A DNA stretch of 64,000 nt, taken from positions 124,001 to 188,000 of the forward strand of contig NZ_RJKR01000007.1 of the NCBI RefSeq assembly GCF_003752025.1, written 5' to 3'. This document shows positions 35,117 to 43,276 of the stretch, piece by piece (the stretch's first letter is position 1; the number at the start of each line of letters is the position of its first letter). The notes under the pieces are model-generated. The model saw only the letters and a program-made list of their open reading frames with translations, was not told where the DNA came from and did no database searches. This DNA comes from Curtobacterium sp. PhB115. Its GTDB lineage: Bacteria; Actinomycetota; Actinomycetes; Actinomycetales; Microbacteriaceae. The translations under genes were made by a program, and so were the position numbers.

Positions 35117-35179
35117 CACGCGACCGCGCCCGCACGCGACCGCGCCGCACGCGACCGCGCCCGCACGCGACCGCGCCCG
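35117..35179. repeat. Tandem 15-16-bp repeat
   Basis: Four head-to-tail units of CACGCGACCGCGCCCG (35117-35132, 35133-35147 with one base missing, 35148-35163, 35164-35179) in the gap between convergent genes. Nothing else is seen in 35108-35260 apart from a weak GGGGCGCGAC inverted repeat. Confidence 0.9.
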
Positions 35180-35260
35180 CGCCCCGTAGTGGGCGTCGCG
35201 CCCCGGCTCATGGGGGCGCGACGACCGTGCAGGGGCGCACTGCGCGGACCCGACGGACGA

Positions 35261-36055
35261 CTAGGGCGTGTCGGACTTGTGCTCGGTGACGATCTGGAGC
35301 TCCGGGCGCTTCGCGGACACGCCGTCGCCGGAGGACGTGTGCTTGATGCGCCGGACCACCCACGGCACCAGGTACTCCTTCGCCCACCCGAGGTCCTCGG
35401 CCCGTGCCTCGCGCCAGGGCCGGGACTCGAGCGGCTCCGGGTTGAACGGTTCGAGGCCGTGCGGCACCCCGAGGGTGTCGAGCACCGCCGCGGCGATCGT
35501 GGCGTGCCCGGTCGGCGAGTGGTGCAACCGGTCGGGTGCCCACATCCGCGGGTCGCGGAGCACCCGGATCGCCCACATGTTCGCCACGAGGGCTCCGTGC
35601 TTCAACGCGATGGCGTGCAGGTTCTCGTTGTAGATCGCGGTCTTGCCGCGGACCATGCCGAGCACCGGGGTCATCCCGACGTCGGGGCCGGTGAACAGCA
35701 CCACGGTGGCGCCGTCGCTCCGCAGCCGCGACACCATCGCGTCCACCCGCTCGGCGAGTTCGTCCGGGTCGGAGCCCGGCCGGATGATGTCGTTGCCACC
35801 GGCGGACACCGTGACCAGGTCCGGGCGGAGGGCGAGTGCCGGCTCCACCTGCTCGTCGATGATCTGCTGCAGCAGCCGCCCGCGGATCGCCAGGTTGGCG
35901 TACGCGAAGTCGTCGGACCCGTGGGCGAGCACCTCGGCCACGCGGTCCGCCCAACCCCGGTTGCCTCCGGGGACCGTGGGGTCGGGGTCGCCGATCCCCT
36001 CGGTGAACGAGTCACCGATCGCGACGTACCTGGACCACGGATGACGATCTGACAC
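35261..36055 (-). CDS. SGNH/GDSL hydrolase family protein
   Basis: The 264-residue protein has block I YVAIGDSFTEGIGDP with the Ser nucleophile near residue 16, block III VSAGGNDI and block V PDRLHHSPTGH with the Asp and His of the triad. This is the SGNH lipase/acylesterase pattern. No signal peptide is present; the substrate may be a lipid or acylated sugar. The GTG start sits seven bases from a TAGGGT box. It diverges from the acyl-CoA dehydrogenase gene. Confidence 0.92.
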   Translation of the reverse strand: MSDRHPWSRYVAIGDSFTEGIGDPDPTVPGGNRGWADRVAEVLAHGSDDFAYANLAIRGRLLQQIIDEQVEPALALRPDLVTVSAGGNDIIRPGSDPDELAERVDAMVSRLRSDGATVVLFTGPDVGMTPVLGMVRGKTAIYNENLHAIALKHGALVANMWAIRVLRDPRMWAPDRLHHSPTGHATIAAAVLDTLGVPHGLEPFNPEPLESRPWREARAEDLGWAKEYLVPWVVRRIKHTSSGDGVSAKRPELQIVTEHKSDTP

Positions 36056-36062
36056 GCTCCGG

Positions 36063-36072
36063 ACCCTAGTCT
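36063..36072. promoter_or_regulatory. Overlapping divergent -10 boxes of SGNH hydrolase and acyl-CoA dehydrogenase genes
   Basis: In a 23-bp gap, TAGGGT on the minus strand (36063-36068) and TAGTCT on the plus strand (36067-36072) share two bases. Spacing to the two start codons is seven and six bases. The two promoters cannot be used at the same instant. Confidence 0.55.
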
Positions 36073-36078
36073 CGTGCC

Positions 36079-37242
36079 ATGACGAAGGCCAACACGGGGG
36101 TCCCCGGCTGGACGGTGCCCGACGACCTGCTCGCCCGCATCGCCGAGCGCGCTCCCGGGTACGACGCGGCGAACACCTTCTGCGTGGAGGACCTCGACGA
36201 GCTCCGCGCCGCCGGGTACCTGCGCATCGGGGTGCCGGTCGAGCAGGGCGGCTCCGGACTCGGCCTCCGCGCCACGGCAGCGGTGCAGCGGACGCTCGGC
36301 CGGGCCGCCCCGGCGACGGCGCTCGGGCTCGGGATGCACCAGGTGTGGGTGCAGGCGGCCCGCGCCGTGTCCGCGCGAGGTGAGTCGTTCCTCCAGGCCG
36401 TCACCGACCACGCGGCGGACGACCACCTGCTCGCGTTCGGGGTGAGCGAACCCGGCAACGACGCCGTCCTGTTCGACTCATCGACGACGGCGGAGCCGGA
36501 CGGCGACGGCGGGTACCGCTTCACCGGCACCAAGGTCTTCACCTCGCTCGCACCGGCGTGGGACGTCCTGAGCGTCTTCGGCAAGGACGACTCCGGGCCG
36601 GAGCCGCGGTTGGTGCACGGCTTCGTGCTGCGATCGGACGGCGACGTCGAACACCTGGACGACTGGGACACCCTCGGCATGCGGGCGACGCAGAGCCGCA
36701 CGACGAAGCTGCACGGCGTGCACGTGCCCGCGGAGCGCATCGTCCGGTCGTTGCCCGTCGGCCCGAACCAGGACCCGCTGGTGTTCGGCGTCTTCGCGTC
36801 CTTCGAGCTCCTCATCGCGTCGGTGTACGTCGGCATCGCGGAGCAGGCGATCGCGCTCGCGGTGTCGTCGGTCGCCGGACGGACGGCCCTCGACGGCACG
36901 CCCCGGTCGGCGGACCCCGACGTCCGTCGGGCACTCGCGGACCTCCGAGGCGCGGTCGACGCGATCACGCTGCAGGTCGACTCCCTCGCCCGGTCGGTGG
37001 ACGAGCTCGACGACCTCGGGGCCCGGTGGTTCCCGCTCCTCGTCGGCACGAAGGCGCGGGCGGTCGACACCGCCCAGCACGTCGTCGACGAGGCGATGCG
37101 CGTCGTCGGCGGCTCGGCGTTCCGGTCGACGAGCGAGCTCGCGCGCCTGGCCCGGGACGTCCGAGCGGGGCAGTACCACCCGTCGACGCGGGACTCGGCG
37201 GCGCGGACCATCGCGGCGTCGGTGCTGGGGCCGCTCGGCTGA
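36079..37242 (+). CDS. Acyl-CoA dehydrogenase family flavoprotein
   Basis: The 387-residue protein has the layout of an acyl-CoA dehydrogenase: helical N-terminus, LAFGVSEPGND in the FAD loop, YRFTGTKVFTSLAPAWD in the beta domain, TLGMRATQSRTTKLHGVHV, and a C-terminal helical domain ending with VVGGSAFRSTSELARLARDVRAGQYHPSTRD. The ending resembles the flavin-dependent monooxygenase-like branch (DszC/SfnB type) more than fatty-acid dehydrogenases, and the usual catalytic Glu is not obvious. Substrate unknown. Confidence 0.87.
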   Translation: MTKANTGVPGWTVPDDLLARIAERAPGYDAANTFCVEDLDELRAAGYLRIGVPVEQGGSGLGLRATAAVQRTLGRAAPATALGLGMHQVWVQAARAVSARGESFLQAVTDHAADDHLLAFGVSEPGNDAVLFDSSTTAEPDGDGGYRFTGTKVFTSLAPAWDVLSVFGKDDSGPEPRLVHGFVLRSDGDVEHLDDWDTLGMRATQSRTTKLHGVHVPAERIVRSLPVGPNQDPLVFGVFASFELLIASVYVGIAEQAIALAVSSVAGRTALDGTPRSADPDVRRALADLRGAVDAITLQVDSLARSVDELDDLGARWFPLLVGTKARAVDTAQHVVDEAMRVVGGSAFRSTSELARLARDVRAGQYHPSTRDSAARTIAASVLGPLG

Positions 37243-37257
37243 GGTGCCGCGGCGCGG

Positions 37258-37405
37258 CGCGGGGTCGCACGGTGCGAGGTGGGCGGCGCGGCGCGGGGCC
37301 GCGCTATGCCGCACGGTGCGAGGTGCCGACCACGGTGGCAGCCGCGCGGCCCCGCACCATGCGCGGAACCTCGCACCGTGCGACCACGACCTCGCACCGT
37401 GCGAC
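37258..37405. repeat. Inverted repeat cluster with four GCACGGTGCGAGG units
   Basis: Two units point one way (37264-37280 and 37311-37324) and two point the other (37368-37384 and 37389-37405). The arms also carry GGGGCCGCGC and GCGCGGCCCC. Each unit contains the palindrome CGCACGGTGCG or its complement, so the block can fold into a cruciform. It lies upstream of the FUSC gene promoter region. Confidence 0.85.
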
Positions 37406-37418
37406 CCTCGCCCGCTCC

Positions 37419-37443
37419 CGAACTAGTTCGAACCCGGTACGAT
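37419..37443 (+). promoter_or_regulatory. FUSC gene promoter region: palindrome CGAACTAGTTCG and TACGAT
   Basis: A 12-bp perfect palindrome (37419-37430) lies just upstream of a -10-like TACGAT (37438-37443), as expected for a small repressor or activator site. The start GTG follows 34 bases later with GAGGAGG. Confidence 0.45.
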
Positions 37444-37476
37444 TGGCCTCCCGAGCGAAGAGGAGGCGGCCGACTC

Positions 37477-39777
37477 GTGCCGACGACCGACACCACGAAC
37501 CGGACCGCCCCGCGCCGACGGAGCCGCACACGACGGTTCGCCGACCGTGTCCTCGCGCTCGACCCCGGCCTCGTGAAGACCGACGGCGCGCTCCGCACCC
37601 TGGTCGCCGTCCCCGCGGGCATGGCCGTCGGGTACGCCGTCGCCGCGGTCTTCGGGCTGCCGGGGATCCTCGGCGTGATGATCGGCGCGATGCCCGCGTT
37701 CATCACGTGCCTCGTGATCGTCGACCCGAGCTCCGGCCGGACCGCCGCCCGCACCGGTGCCGTGCTCGTGCCGTTCGTCGTCGCGCTCGCGGGGAGCATC
37801 GCCCTGCAGCCCTTCCGGCTCCTCGAGCTCGTGCTCATCGTGGTGCTGCTCTTCCTGCAGTTCGCCGCCGCGTCGTGGGGTGCGTGGGCGTCCGACGCCG
37901 CGATCGTCGGGTTCGCGGGCTACCTGTGCGGGCTCCTCCTGCCGCTGCCCGAGACGAGTGTCGTCCCGCTCGCACTCGTCGTCGCCGGCTCGCTCGCGGT
38001 GACCGTGCTGGTGCGGCTGCTGCTCCGACCGGACCCCCACCGGGCGCTCCTGCGGACCCGTCGCGGCTTCGTCGCCCGCGGCTCGGACGTCCTCGAAGCC
38101 GCCGTGGCCGTCCTCGCCGCCGCCGAGGACCCGGCTGCCCGGCGTCGGACGCTCGCCCGGCTCCGACGGCGACGCGACCGGTACCACGAGATCGCGCTCA
38201 CCGTGGACGGGATGCTCGCCGCGAGCGGGGTCGATGCCGACACCGCTGCCGAGGAACTCCACCGGCTCGTCTTCGACACCCACTTCGCGATCGACGAACT
38301 CGGCCGTTCGGCGGGTGCGCTCGTCGAGCACGGTGCCCCGGCCGACGTGCGGCACGCGGTGCTCCGGGCGTTCACGATCGTCCTCCGGCACGGCGGGAGC
38401 CACGGCGATGAGGCCGCGCACACACTGCTCGCCCGGTACGGCACGACGCCTTCCGCCGCCGACCCGGCGTCCCGCACGAGCGCCGTCGTCCGACGGGCCG
38501 CCGCCGAGTTCGCCGACCTGCGCGTCGCGGGGGACCGATGGCGTGCGCTCCGCGACGACCTGCCGCGCCACGGAGCCGGGGTGCCGTTCGCGACGCCCGT
38601 CGTGCTGGCCGGGGGTCGCCCTGCCGGTGCGGTCCCGATCCTCGCCGACGCCGTCGCCGAGGGGCCCTGGCGTCGCTGGCACCTCACCGCGTCGCTCCGC
38701 ACCGCCGTGCACGCCGCGATCGCCGTCGCCGTCGTCGAGCCCCTCGCGCTGCTGCTCGACGGCAGCCGCTTCTACTGGGGCGTCATCGGCGTGATGATCG
38801 TGCTGGCCGGGACGAACACGACCCACGAGCGCGTCCGGAAGGGCCTGCACCGCGCGGTCGGCACGGTCGTCGGTGGCGCGGTCGGCATCGTCCTGGTGCA
38901 CCTGGTCGGCACCACCCACCCCTGGGTCACGCTCGTGCTCGTCTGCGTCCTGCTCGCGGTCGGCACCTACGGGTTCGGCGGCGTGTACGCGGTCTGGGCC
39001 GCCTGCCTCGTGGTGGTGCTGTGCCAGGTGTACGCGTTCTCCGGCACCTTCACGGACACGCTCATCCCGATGCGACTGGCCGAGAACCTGCTCGGTGCCG
39101 CCGTCGCGGTCCTCGTCAGCGCCGTCGTCTTCCCCATCGCGACGCGTGCCGTCGTGCGCCGCGCGGTGGGCCGGCAGCTCGAGGCGGTGCGCGCCTTCGT
39201 GCTCGCGCTGGTGGGGGTCGACGCCGACCAGACGGACGAGGTGACGGGCGAGCCGGACGCGAGCCGTGCCTCCAGGCCGTCGCCCGCCGTTCCCGACCTG
39301 CGTGCCCGGTCGCGGGCCGTGGACGCAGCCACCTACCAGCTCGACGCGGTGCTCCGTCCGATGGTGCGGTTCCCGACCGGCGGGCCGGCCCGCGCCGACG
39401 CCAGGACGCGGACCTCGCTGCAGGCGGCCGCGGCGTTCGCGCGCGAGGCAGCCGGGAGGCTCGGTGCGGCCCCGCAGGACCCGCCCGCCGCCCTGCGTGG
39501 TGCGGCCGAACGCCTCGCCGAGTCCGTGGGCGAGCTCGCGTCCGCCATCGCGGACGGCCCCCGGTCCGCAGCGCCGACGGCGGTCTGGGTGCGGGTCGGT
39601 GACCGGCTCGACGCGGCCGTCGCGTCCGCTGCCGGCCGTCCCGACCAGCCAGCGATCGAGGCCGCGGCGCACGCCCTCGGTCGCGTCGACGAGGCGCTCG
39701 CCCTGCTCGCCGACCGGCACCGCGCCACCGTCCTGGGGGAGTCCGCGCCGTCGTCGGTCGCGACGCGGACGGCGTGA
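37477..39777 (+). CDS. FUSC family membrane protein
   Basis: The 766-residue protein has two membrane blocks of about six helices each, near residues 45-185 (VAVPAGMAVGYAVAAVFG, LELVLIVVLLFLQFAAA) and near 410-555 (FYWGVIGVMIVLAGTNTTHERVRKGLHRAVG), each followed by a soluble helical region. This double layout is that of the fusaric-acid-resistance / aromatic acid exporter-like FUSC superfamily. The second block contains the family signature around FYWGVIG and RVRKGLHRAVGT. Substrate unknown. The GTG start has AGGAGG upstream. A palindrome next to its promoter hints at local regulation. Confidence 0.87.
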   Translation: MPTTDTTNRTAPRRRSRTRRFADRVLALDPGLVKTDGALRTLVAVPAGMAVGYAVAAVFGLPGILGVMIGAMPAFITCLVIVDPSSGRTAARTGAVLVPFVVALAGSIALQPFRLLELVLIVVLLFLQFAAASWGAWASDAAIVGFAGYLCGLLLPLPETSVVPLALVVAGSLAVTVLVRLLLRPDPHRALLRTRRGFVARGSDVLEAAVAVLAAAEDPAARRRTLARLRRRRDRYHEIALTVDGMLAASGVDADTAAEELHRLVFDTHFAIDELGRSAGALVEHGAPADVRHAVLRAFTIVLRHGGSHGDEAAHTLLARYGTTPSAADPASRTSAVVRRAAAEFADLRVAGDRWRALRDDLPRHGAGVPFATPVVLAGGRPAGAVPILADAVAEGPWRRWHLTASLRTAVHAAIAVAVVEPLALLLDGSRFYWGVIGVMIVLAGTNTTHERVRKGLHRAVGTVVGGAVGIVLVHLVGTTHPWVTLVLVCVLLAVGTYGFGGVYAVWAACLVVVLCQVYAFSGTFTDTLIPMRLAENLLGAAVAVLVSAVVFPIATRAVVRRAVGRQLEAVRAFVLALVGVDADQTDEVTGEPDASRASRPSPAVPDLRARSRAVDAATYQLDAVLRPMVRFPTGGPARADARTRTSLQAAAAFAREAAGRLGAAPQDPPAALRGAAERLAESVGELASAIADGPRSAAPTAVWVRVGDRLDAAVASAAGRPDQPAIEAAAHALGRVDEALALLADRHRATVLGESAPSSVATRTA

Positions 39778-39814
39778 CGGTGGCGATGTCGGTGGGGCCT
39801 GGCATCATCGCCGT

Positions 39815-41059
39815 GTGAGCAAGCAGGACGGAAGCAACCGGCTCGTCTCCGACGCCCCGGTGGACGACGTCTCGGCGACCGTGCTGCACGTCGACATGGA
39901 CGCCTTCTTCGCCTCCGTCGAGCTGCTCGACCGGCCGGACCTGGTCGGACTGCCGGTGATCGTCGGCCACGACTCCGACCGGTCCGTGGTGACGGCCGCC
40001 ACGTACGAAGCCCGGCGGTACGGCGTGAACTCCGCGATGCCGATGGCCGTGGCGAAGCGCCGGTGCCCGAACGCGATCATCGTCGAGCCGCACTTCGAGA
40101 AGTACCGGGACAAGTCCGCCGCGGTGATGGCGATCTTCGACCGGTTCACCCCGCGGGTCGAACGGCTCGGCATCGACGAGGCGTTCCTCGACGTCGCCGG
40201 GGCACTGCGGCTGTACGGCACCCCGTGGCAGATCGGGCAGGCGATCCGCCGGACCGTCCACGCCGAGACGGGGCTCCACTGCTCGGTCGGCGCCGCGTCC
40301 ACCAAGTTCGTCGCCAAGCTCGCGTCCAGCCGGTCCAAGCCGAACGGGTTGCTCGTCGTCCCCGAGCAGGACACCATCGCGTTCCTGCACCCGCAGCCCG
40401 TCTCCGCGCTGTGGGGTGTCGGCGGCAAGACGCAGGAGACCCTCGAACGCCGCGGCATCCGCACGGTGGGTGACCTCGCGAACACGCCGCTCGGATCGCT
40501 CGTGTCCGCGCTCGGGCCCGCCGGCGGCCAACGCCTGCACGACCTGTCGTGGGGACGCGACCCCCGGGTCGTCGACACCGGCGTCGGCGAGAAGTCCATC
40601 GGGCACGAGGTCACGTTCGGCCACGACCTGACCGAGCGCGACGACGTCGCCCGCGAACTCCTGCGGTTGGCCGACAAGGTCGCGGTCCGCCTGCGCCACG
40701 CCGACGTGCAGGCCCGCACCGTCGCGCTCAAGGTCCGCTACACCGACTTCACCACGCTGACCCGTTCGCGCACCCTCGCCGAACCGACCGACGTCGCCAA
40801 GCGGCTGCACCGCGAAGCCGTCGAGCTGTACGACGTGCTGCACCGACCGGGCAACCGGATCCGGCTCATCGGGGTCCGTGGCGAGAACCTCGTGCCGGCG
40901 GCGGCGAGCAACGCGCTGTGGGACGACGACGCGCCGTGGCGCGAGACCGAGACCACCGTCGACGCGGTCGCCGCGCGCTTCGGTGCGGGCGTGCTGCGAC
41001 CGGCATCCCTGGTCCGCCGCAGCCCCGACGGCCACGTCCCGCACGCCAGGCAGGACTGA
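39815..41059 (+). CDS. dinB: DNA polymerase IV
   Basis: The 414-residue Y-family polymerase has HVDMDAFFASVE with the first catalytic Asp residues, YEARRYGVNSAMPM, LGIDEAFLDV with the second acidic pair and a helix-hairpin-helix region (LWGVGGKTQETLERRGIRTVGDL). The little-finger domain follows. It makes short translesion patches. The beta-clamp motif at the end is not obvious. The GTG start is preceded by CATCAT rather than a clear -10 box. The next gene starts 23 bp downstream. Confidence 0.93.
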   Translation: MSKQDGSNRLVSDAPVDDVSATVLHVDMDAFFASVELLDRPDLVGLPVIVGHDSDRSVVTAATYEARRYGVNSAMPMAVAKRRCPNAIIVEPHFEKYRDKSAAVMAIFDRFTPRVERLGIDEAFLDVAGALRLYGTPWQIGQAIRRTVHAETGLHCSVGAASTKFVAKLASSRSKPNGLLVVPEQDTIAFLHPQPVSALWGVGGKTQETLERRGIRTVGDLANTPLGSLVSALGPAGGQRLHDLSWGRDPRVVDTGVGEKSIGHEVTFGHDLTERDDVARELLRLADKVAVRLRHADVQARTVALKVRYTDFTTLTRSRTLAEPTDVAKRLHREAVELYDVLHRPGNRIRLIGVRGENLVPAAASNALWDDDAPWRETETTVDAVAARFGAGVLRPASLVRRSPDGHVPHARQD

Positions 41060-41068
41060 GCGTGGCGG

Positions 41069-41074
41069 TAGAAT
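41069..41074 (+). promoter_or_regulatory. -10-like TAGAAT of the helicase gene
   Basis: TAGAAT with eight bases to the GTG at 41083, one of the best -10 matches in the window; it decides this start. Confidence 0.6.
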
Positions 41075-41082
41075 CTCCTCCA

Positions 41083-43038
41083 GTGAGCGCAGCGGAGTAC
41101 GAAGAGCAGCAGCCCGCCACGCTGTGGGCCGAGTCGGGGGACGACCGGGCCGGAGACGGCGCAGCGGAGTCGACCGACACGTCGTCGGGCGCATCGTCGA
41201 CGGCACACGCCGACGCCGTCGCTCGGGACGAAGCCGACGCGGCCGCTCTTGCCGAAGCCGCGGGCAACTCGGCCGTCCAGCACCTGTCGCCGGCCTTCCC
41301 GGATCGCGCTGCGTGGGGCACCGCGTCGAAGCTGCGCGCCTGGCAGGTCGAAGCCCTCACGAAGTACTTCGAGTCCGAGCCACGCGACTTCCTCACCGCC
41401 GCGACCCCCGGCGCCGGCAAGACGACCTTCGCACTGCGCCTGGCGACCGAGCTCCTCGCCCGGGGCACCGTCGACCGCATCGTCGTCGTCGCGCCGACCG
41501 AGCACCTCAAGCGCCAGTGGGCCGACTCCGCCGACCGCGTCGGCATCCGGATCGACCCGATGTTCAAGAACGGCGACGGCATGTTCGGCCGGCACTACCA
41601 GGGCGTGGCGATCACGTACGCCCAGGTCGGCATGAACCCCGAGGTGCACAAGAAGATCACCGAGGGCGGGCGCACGCTCGTCGTCCTCGACGAGGTCCAC
41701 CACGGCGGCGACGCACTCACGTGGGGCGACGGCATCCGTGAAGCGTTCTCCGGTGCAACCCGCCGGCTCTCGCTCTCCGGCACCCCGTTCCGCTCCGACA
41801 CGGCGCCGATCCCGTTCGTGCAGTACGCCCCCGACGAGCAGGGCATCCGCACGTCGATCTCCGACTACAACTACGGCTACGGCCGCGCACTGAAGGACGG
41901 CGTCGTCCGGCCGGTGCTCTTCATGGCGTACGCCGGCCAGATGCGCTGGAAGACCCGGATGGGCGACGAGATGTCCGCGTCCCTCGGCGAGCAGGTCACG
42001 AAGGACATCACGGCCCAGGCCTGGCGCACCGCCCTGTCGCCAGAGGGCGAGTGGATGCCCGCCGTGCTCTCCGCCGCCGACAAGCGCCTGACCGAGGTCC
42101 GTCGGGGCGTGCCGGACGCCGGTGGACTGGTCATCGCGACCGACACCACCACCGCCCGCGCGTACGCCCGCATCCTGCAGCGCATCACGGGGGAGCGCCC
42201 GACGGTCGTCCTCTCCGACGAGGCCGCCGGGTCCAGCCGGATCAGCGCGTTCGCCGAGGACACCTCGCGGTGGATGGTCGCCGTCCGGATGGTGTCCGAG
42301 GGCGTCGACGTCCCGCGGCTCTGCGTCGGCGTGTACGCCACGAGCGCGAGCACCCCGCTCTTCTTCGCCCAGGTGATCGGCCGCTTCGTGCGCGCCCGGC
42401 GCCGCGGCGAGACCGCGAGCGTGTTCCTGCCGAGCGTCCCCGGCCTCATGGCCCTCGCCGCCACCCTCGAGCTCGAGCGCGACCACGCCCTCGACCGCCC
42501 GAAGGACGCGGACGACGGCATGTACAACCCCGAAGACGCGATGGTCGCCGAGGCCAACAAGGAAGACCGCGCGTCCGAGAGCCTGCTCGAGGTCCAGCCG
42601 TTCGAGGCGCTCGACTCGCAGGCGTCCTTCGACCGCGTCCTCTACGACGGCGGCGAGTTCGGTACCGGGGGCGAGGTCGGTTCGCTCGAGGAACTCGACT
42701 TCATCGGCATCCCCGGGCTGCTCGAACCCGACCAGGTGCGCGACCTCCTCCGCGCGCGGCAGGCGACCCAGGCGAAGCGCTCCAAGGGCCGCGCGGTGAA
42801 GGACGGCCTGCCGAAGGCGCCGGAGCCCGACCGCCCGATGTACATGACGATCAAGGAGCAGCGGACCGAGCTCGCGCGGCTCGTGTCGATCTGGTCCCGG
42901 CACTCGAACGAACCCCACGGGTCCATCCACGCCGAACTCCGGCGGATCAGCGGGGGACCGGCGGTGGCGCAGGCGAGCATCGAGCAGATCCAGAAGCGCA
43001 TCGACGTCCTGCGGTCCCGCATCGGCGGGCGTCGGTGA
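41083..43038 (+). CDS. DEAD/DEAH box (superfamily 2) helicase
   Basis: The 651-residue protein has an acidic, Ala/Ser-rich N-terminus of about 70 residues, then motif Q-like WQVEALTKYF, motif I ATPGAGKTTFALRL, motif II VLDEVHHGGD, motif III LSLSGTPFRSD, a second RecA domain with LVIATDTTTARAYARIL, and motif VI QVIGRFVRARRRG. It resembles the UvrB/type I restriction-like helicases common in actinobacteria. The role (DNA repair or RNA) is unknown. The start GTG at 41083 fits the -10 box; a GTG at 41062 would add seven residues. Confidence 0.9.
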   Translation: MSAAEYEEQQPATLWAESGDDRAGDGAAESTDTSSGASSTAHADAVARDEADAAALAEAAGNSAVQHLSPAFPDRAAWGTASKLRAWQVEALTKYFESEPRDFLTAATPGAGKTTFALRLATELLARGTVDRIVVVAPTEHLKRQWADSADRVGIRIDPMFKNGDGMFGRHYQGVAITYAQVGMNPEVHKKITEGGRTLVVLDEVHHGGDALTWGDGIREAFSGATRRLSLSGTPFRSDTAPIPFVQYAPDEQGIRTSISDYNYGYGRALKDGVVRPVLFMAYAGQMRWKTRMGDEMSASLGEQVTKDITAQAWRTALSPEGEWMPAVLSAADKRLTEVRRGVPDAGGLVIATDTTTARAYARILQRITGERPTVVLSDEAAGSSRISAFAEDTSRWMVAVRMVSEGVDVPRLCVGVYATSASTPLFFAQVIGRFVRARRRGETASVFLPSVPGLMALAATLELERDHALDRPKDADDGMYNPEDAMVAEANKEDRASESLLEVQPFEALDSQASFDRVLYDGGEFGTGGEVGSLEELDFIGIPGLLEPDQVRDLLRARQATQAKRSKGRAVKDGLPKAPEPDRPMYMTIKEQRTELARLVSIWSRHSNEPHGSIHAELRRISGGPAVAQASIEQIQKRIDVLRSRIGGRR

Positions 43039-43244
43039 TCGAGGCCCGCGACGACCGCACCTGGTACGTGAAGCGCGACGCCGACGCGTCGCCCGAGGCC
43101 ATCATCGACCGCTTCGGCGGGGGCTACCGCCTGCGTCGGTTCTCCCTCACGGAGTCCCGTCGGACCCCGCACGGGGTCTACACGGGCCTCGAACTCGCCG
43201 AGACGGCGTGGTGGCGGCTCCGCGACAGGCCGCGGAACTCATGA
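43035..43244 (+). CDS. Small conserved-type protein coupled to the helicase gene
   Basis: The 69-residue protein begins at the GTG overlapping the helicase stop (GTGA). It reads RTWYVKRDADASPEAIIDRFGGGYRLRRFSL and ends GLELAETAWWRLRDRPRNS, a compact alpha/beta pattern with several aromatic residues and no cysteine. I do not recognise the family. Coding is supported by the 4-bp overlap, actinobacterial codon periodicity and filling of the gap up to ndh. Confidence 0.65.
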   Translation: MIEARDDRTWYVKRDADASPEAIIDRFGGGYRLRRFSLTESRRTPHGVYTGLELAETAWWRLRDRPRNS

Positions 43245-43276
43245 CGCACCGAGCCAAAGTCCGGTAGACCGGAGGA

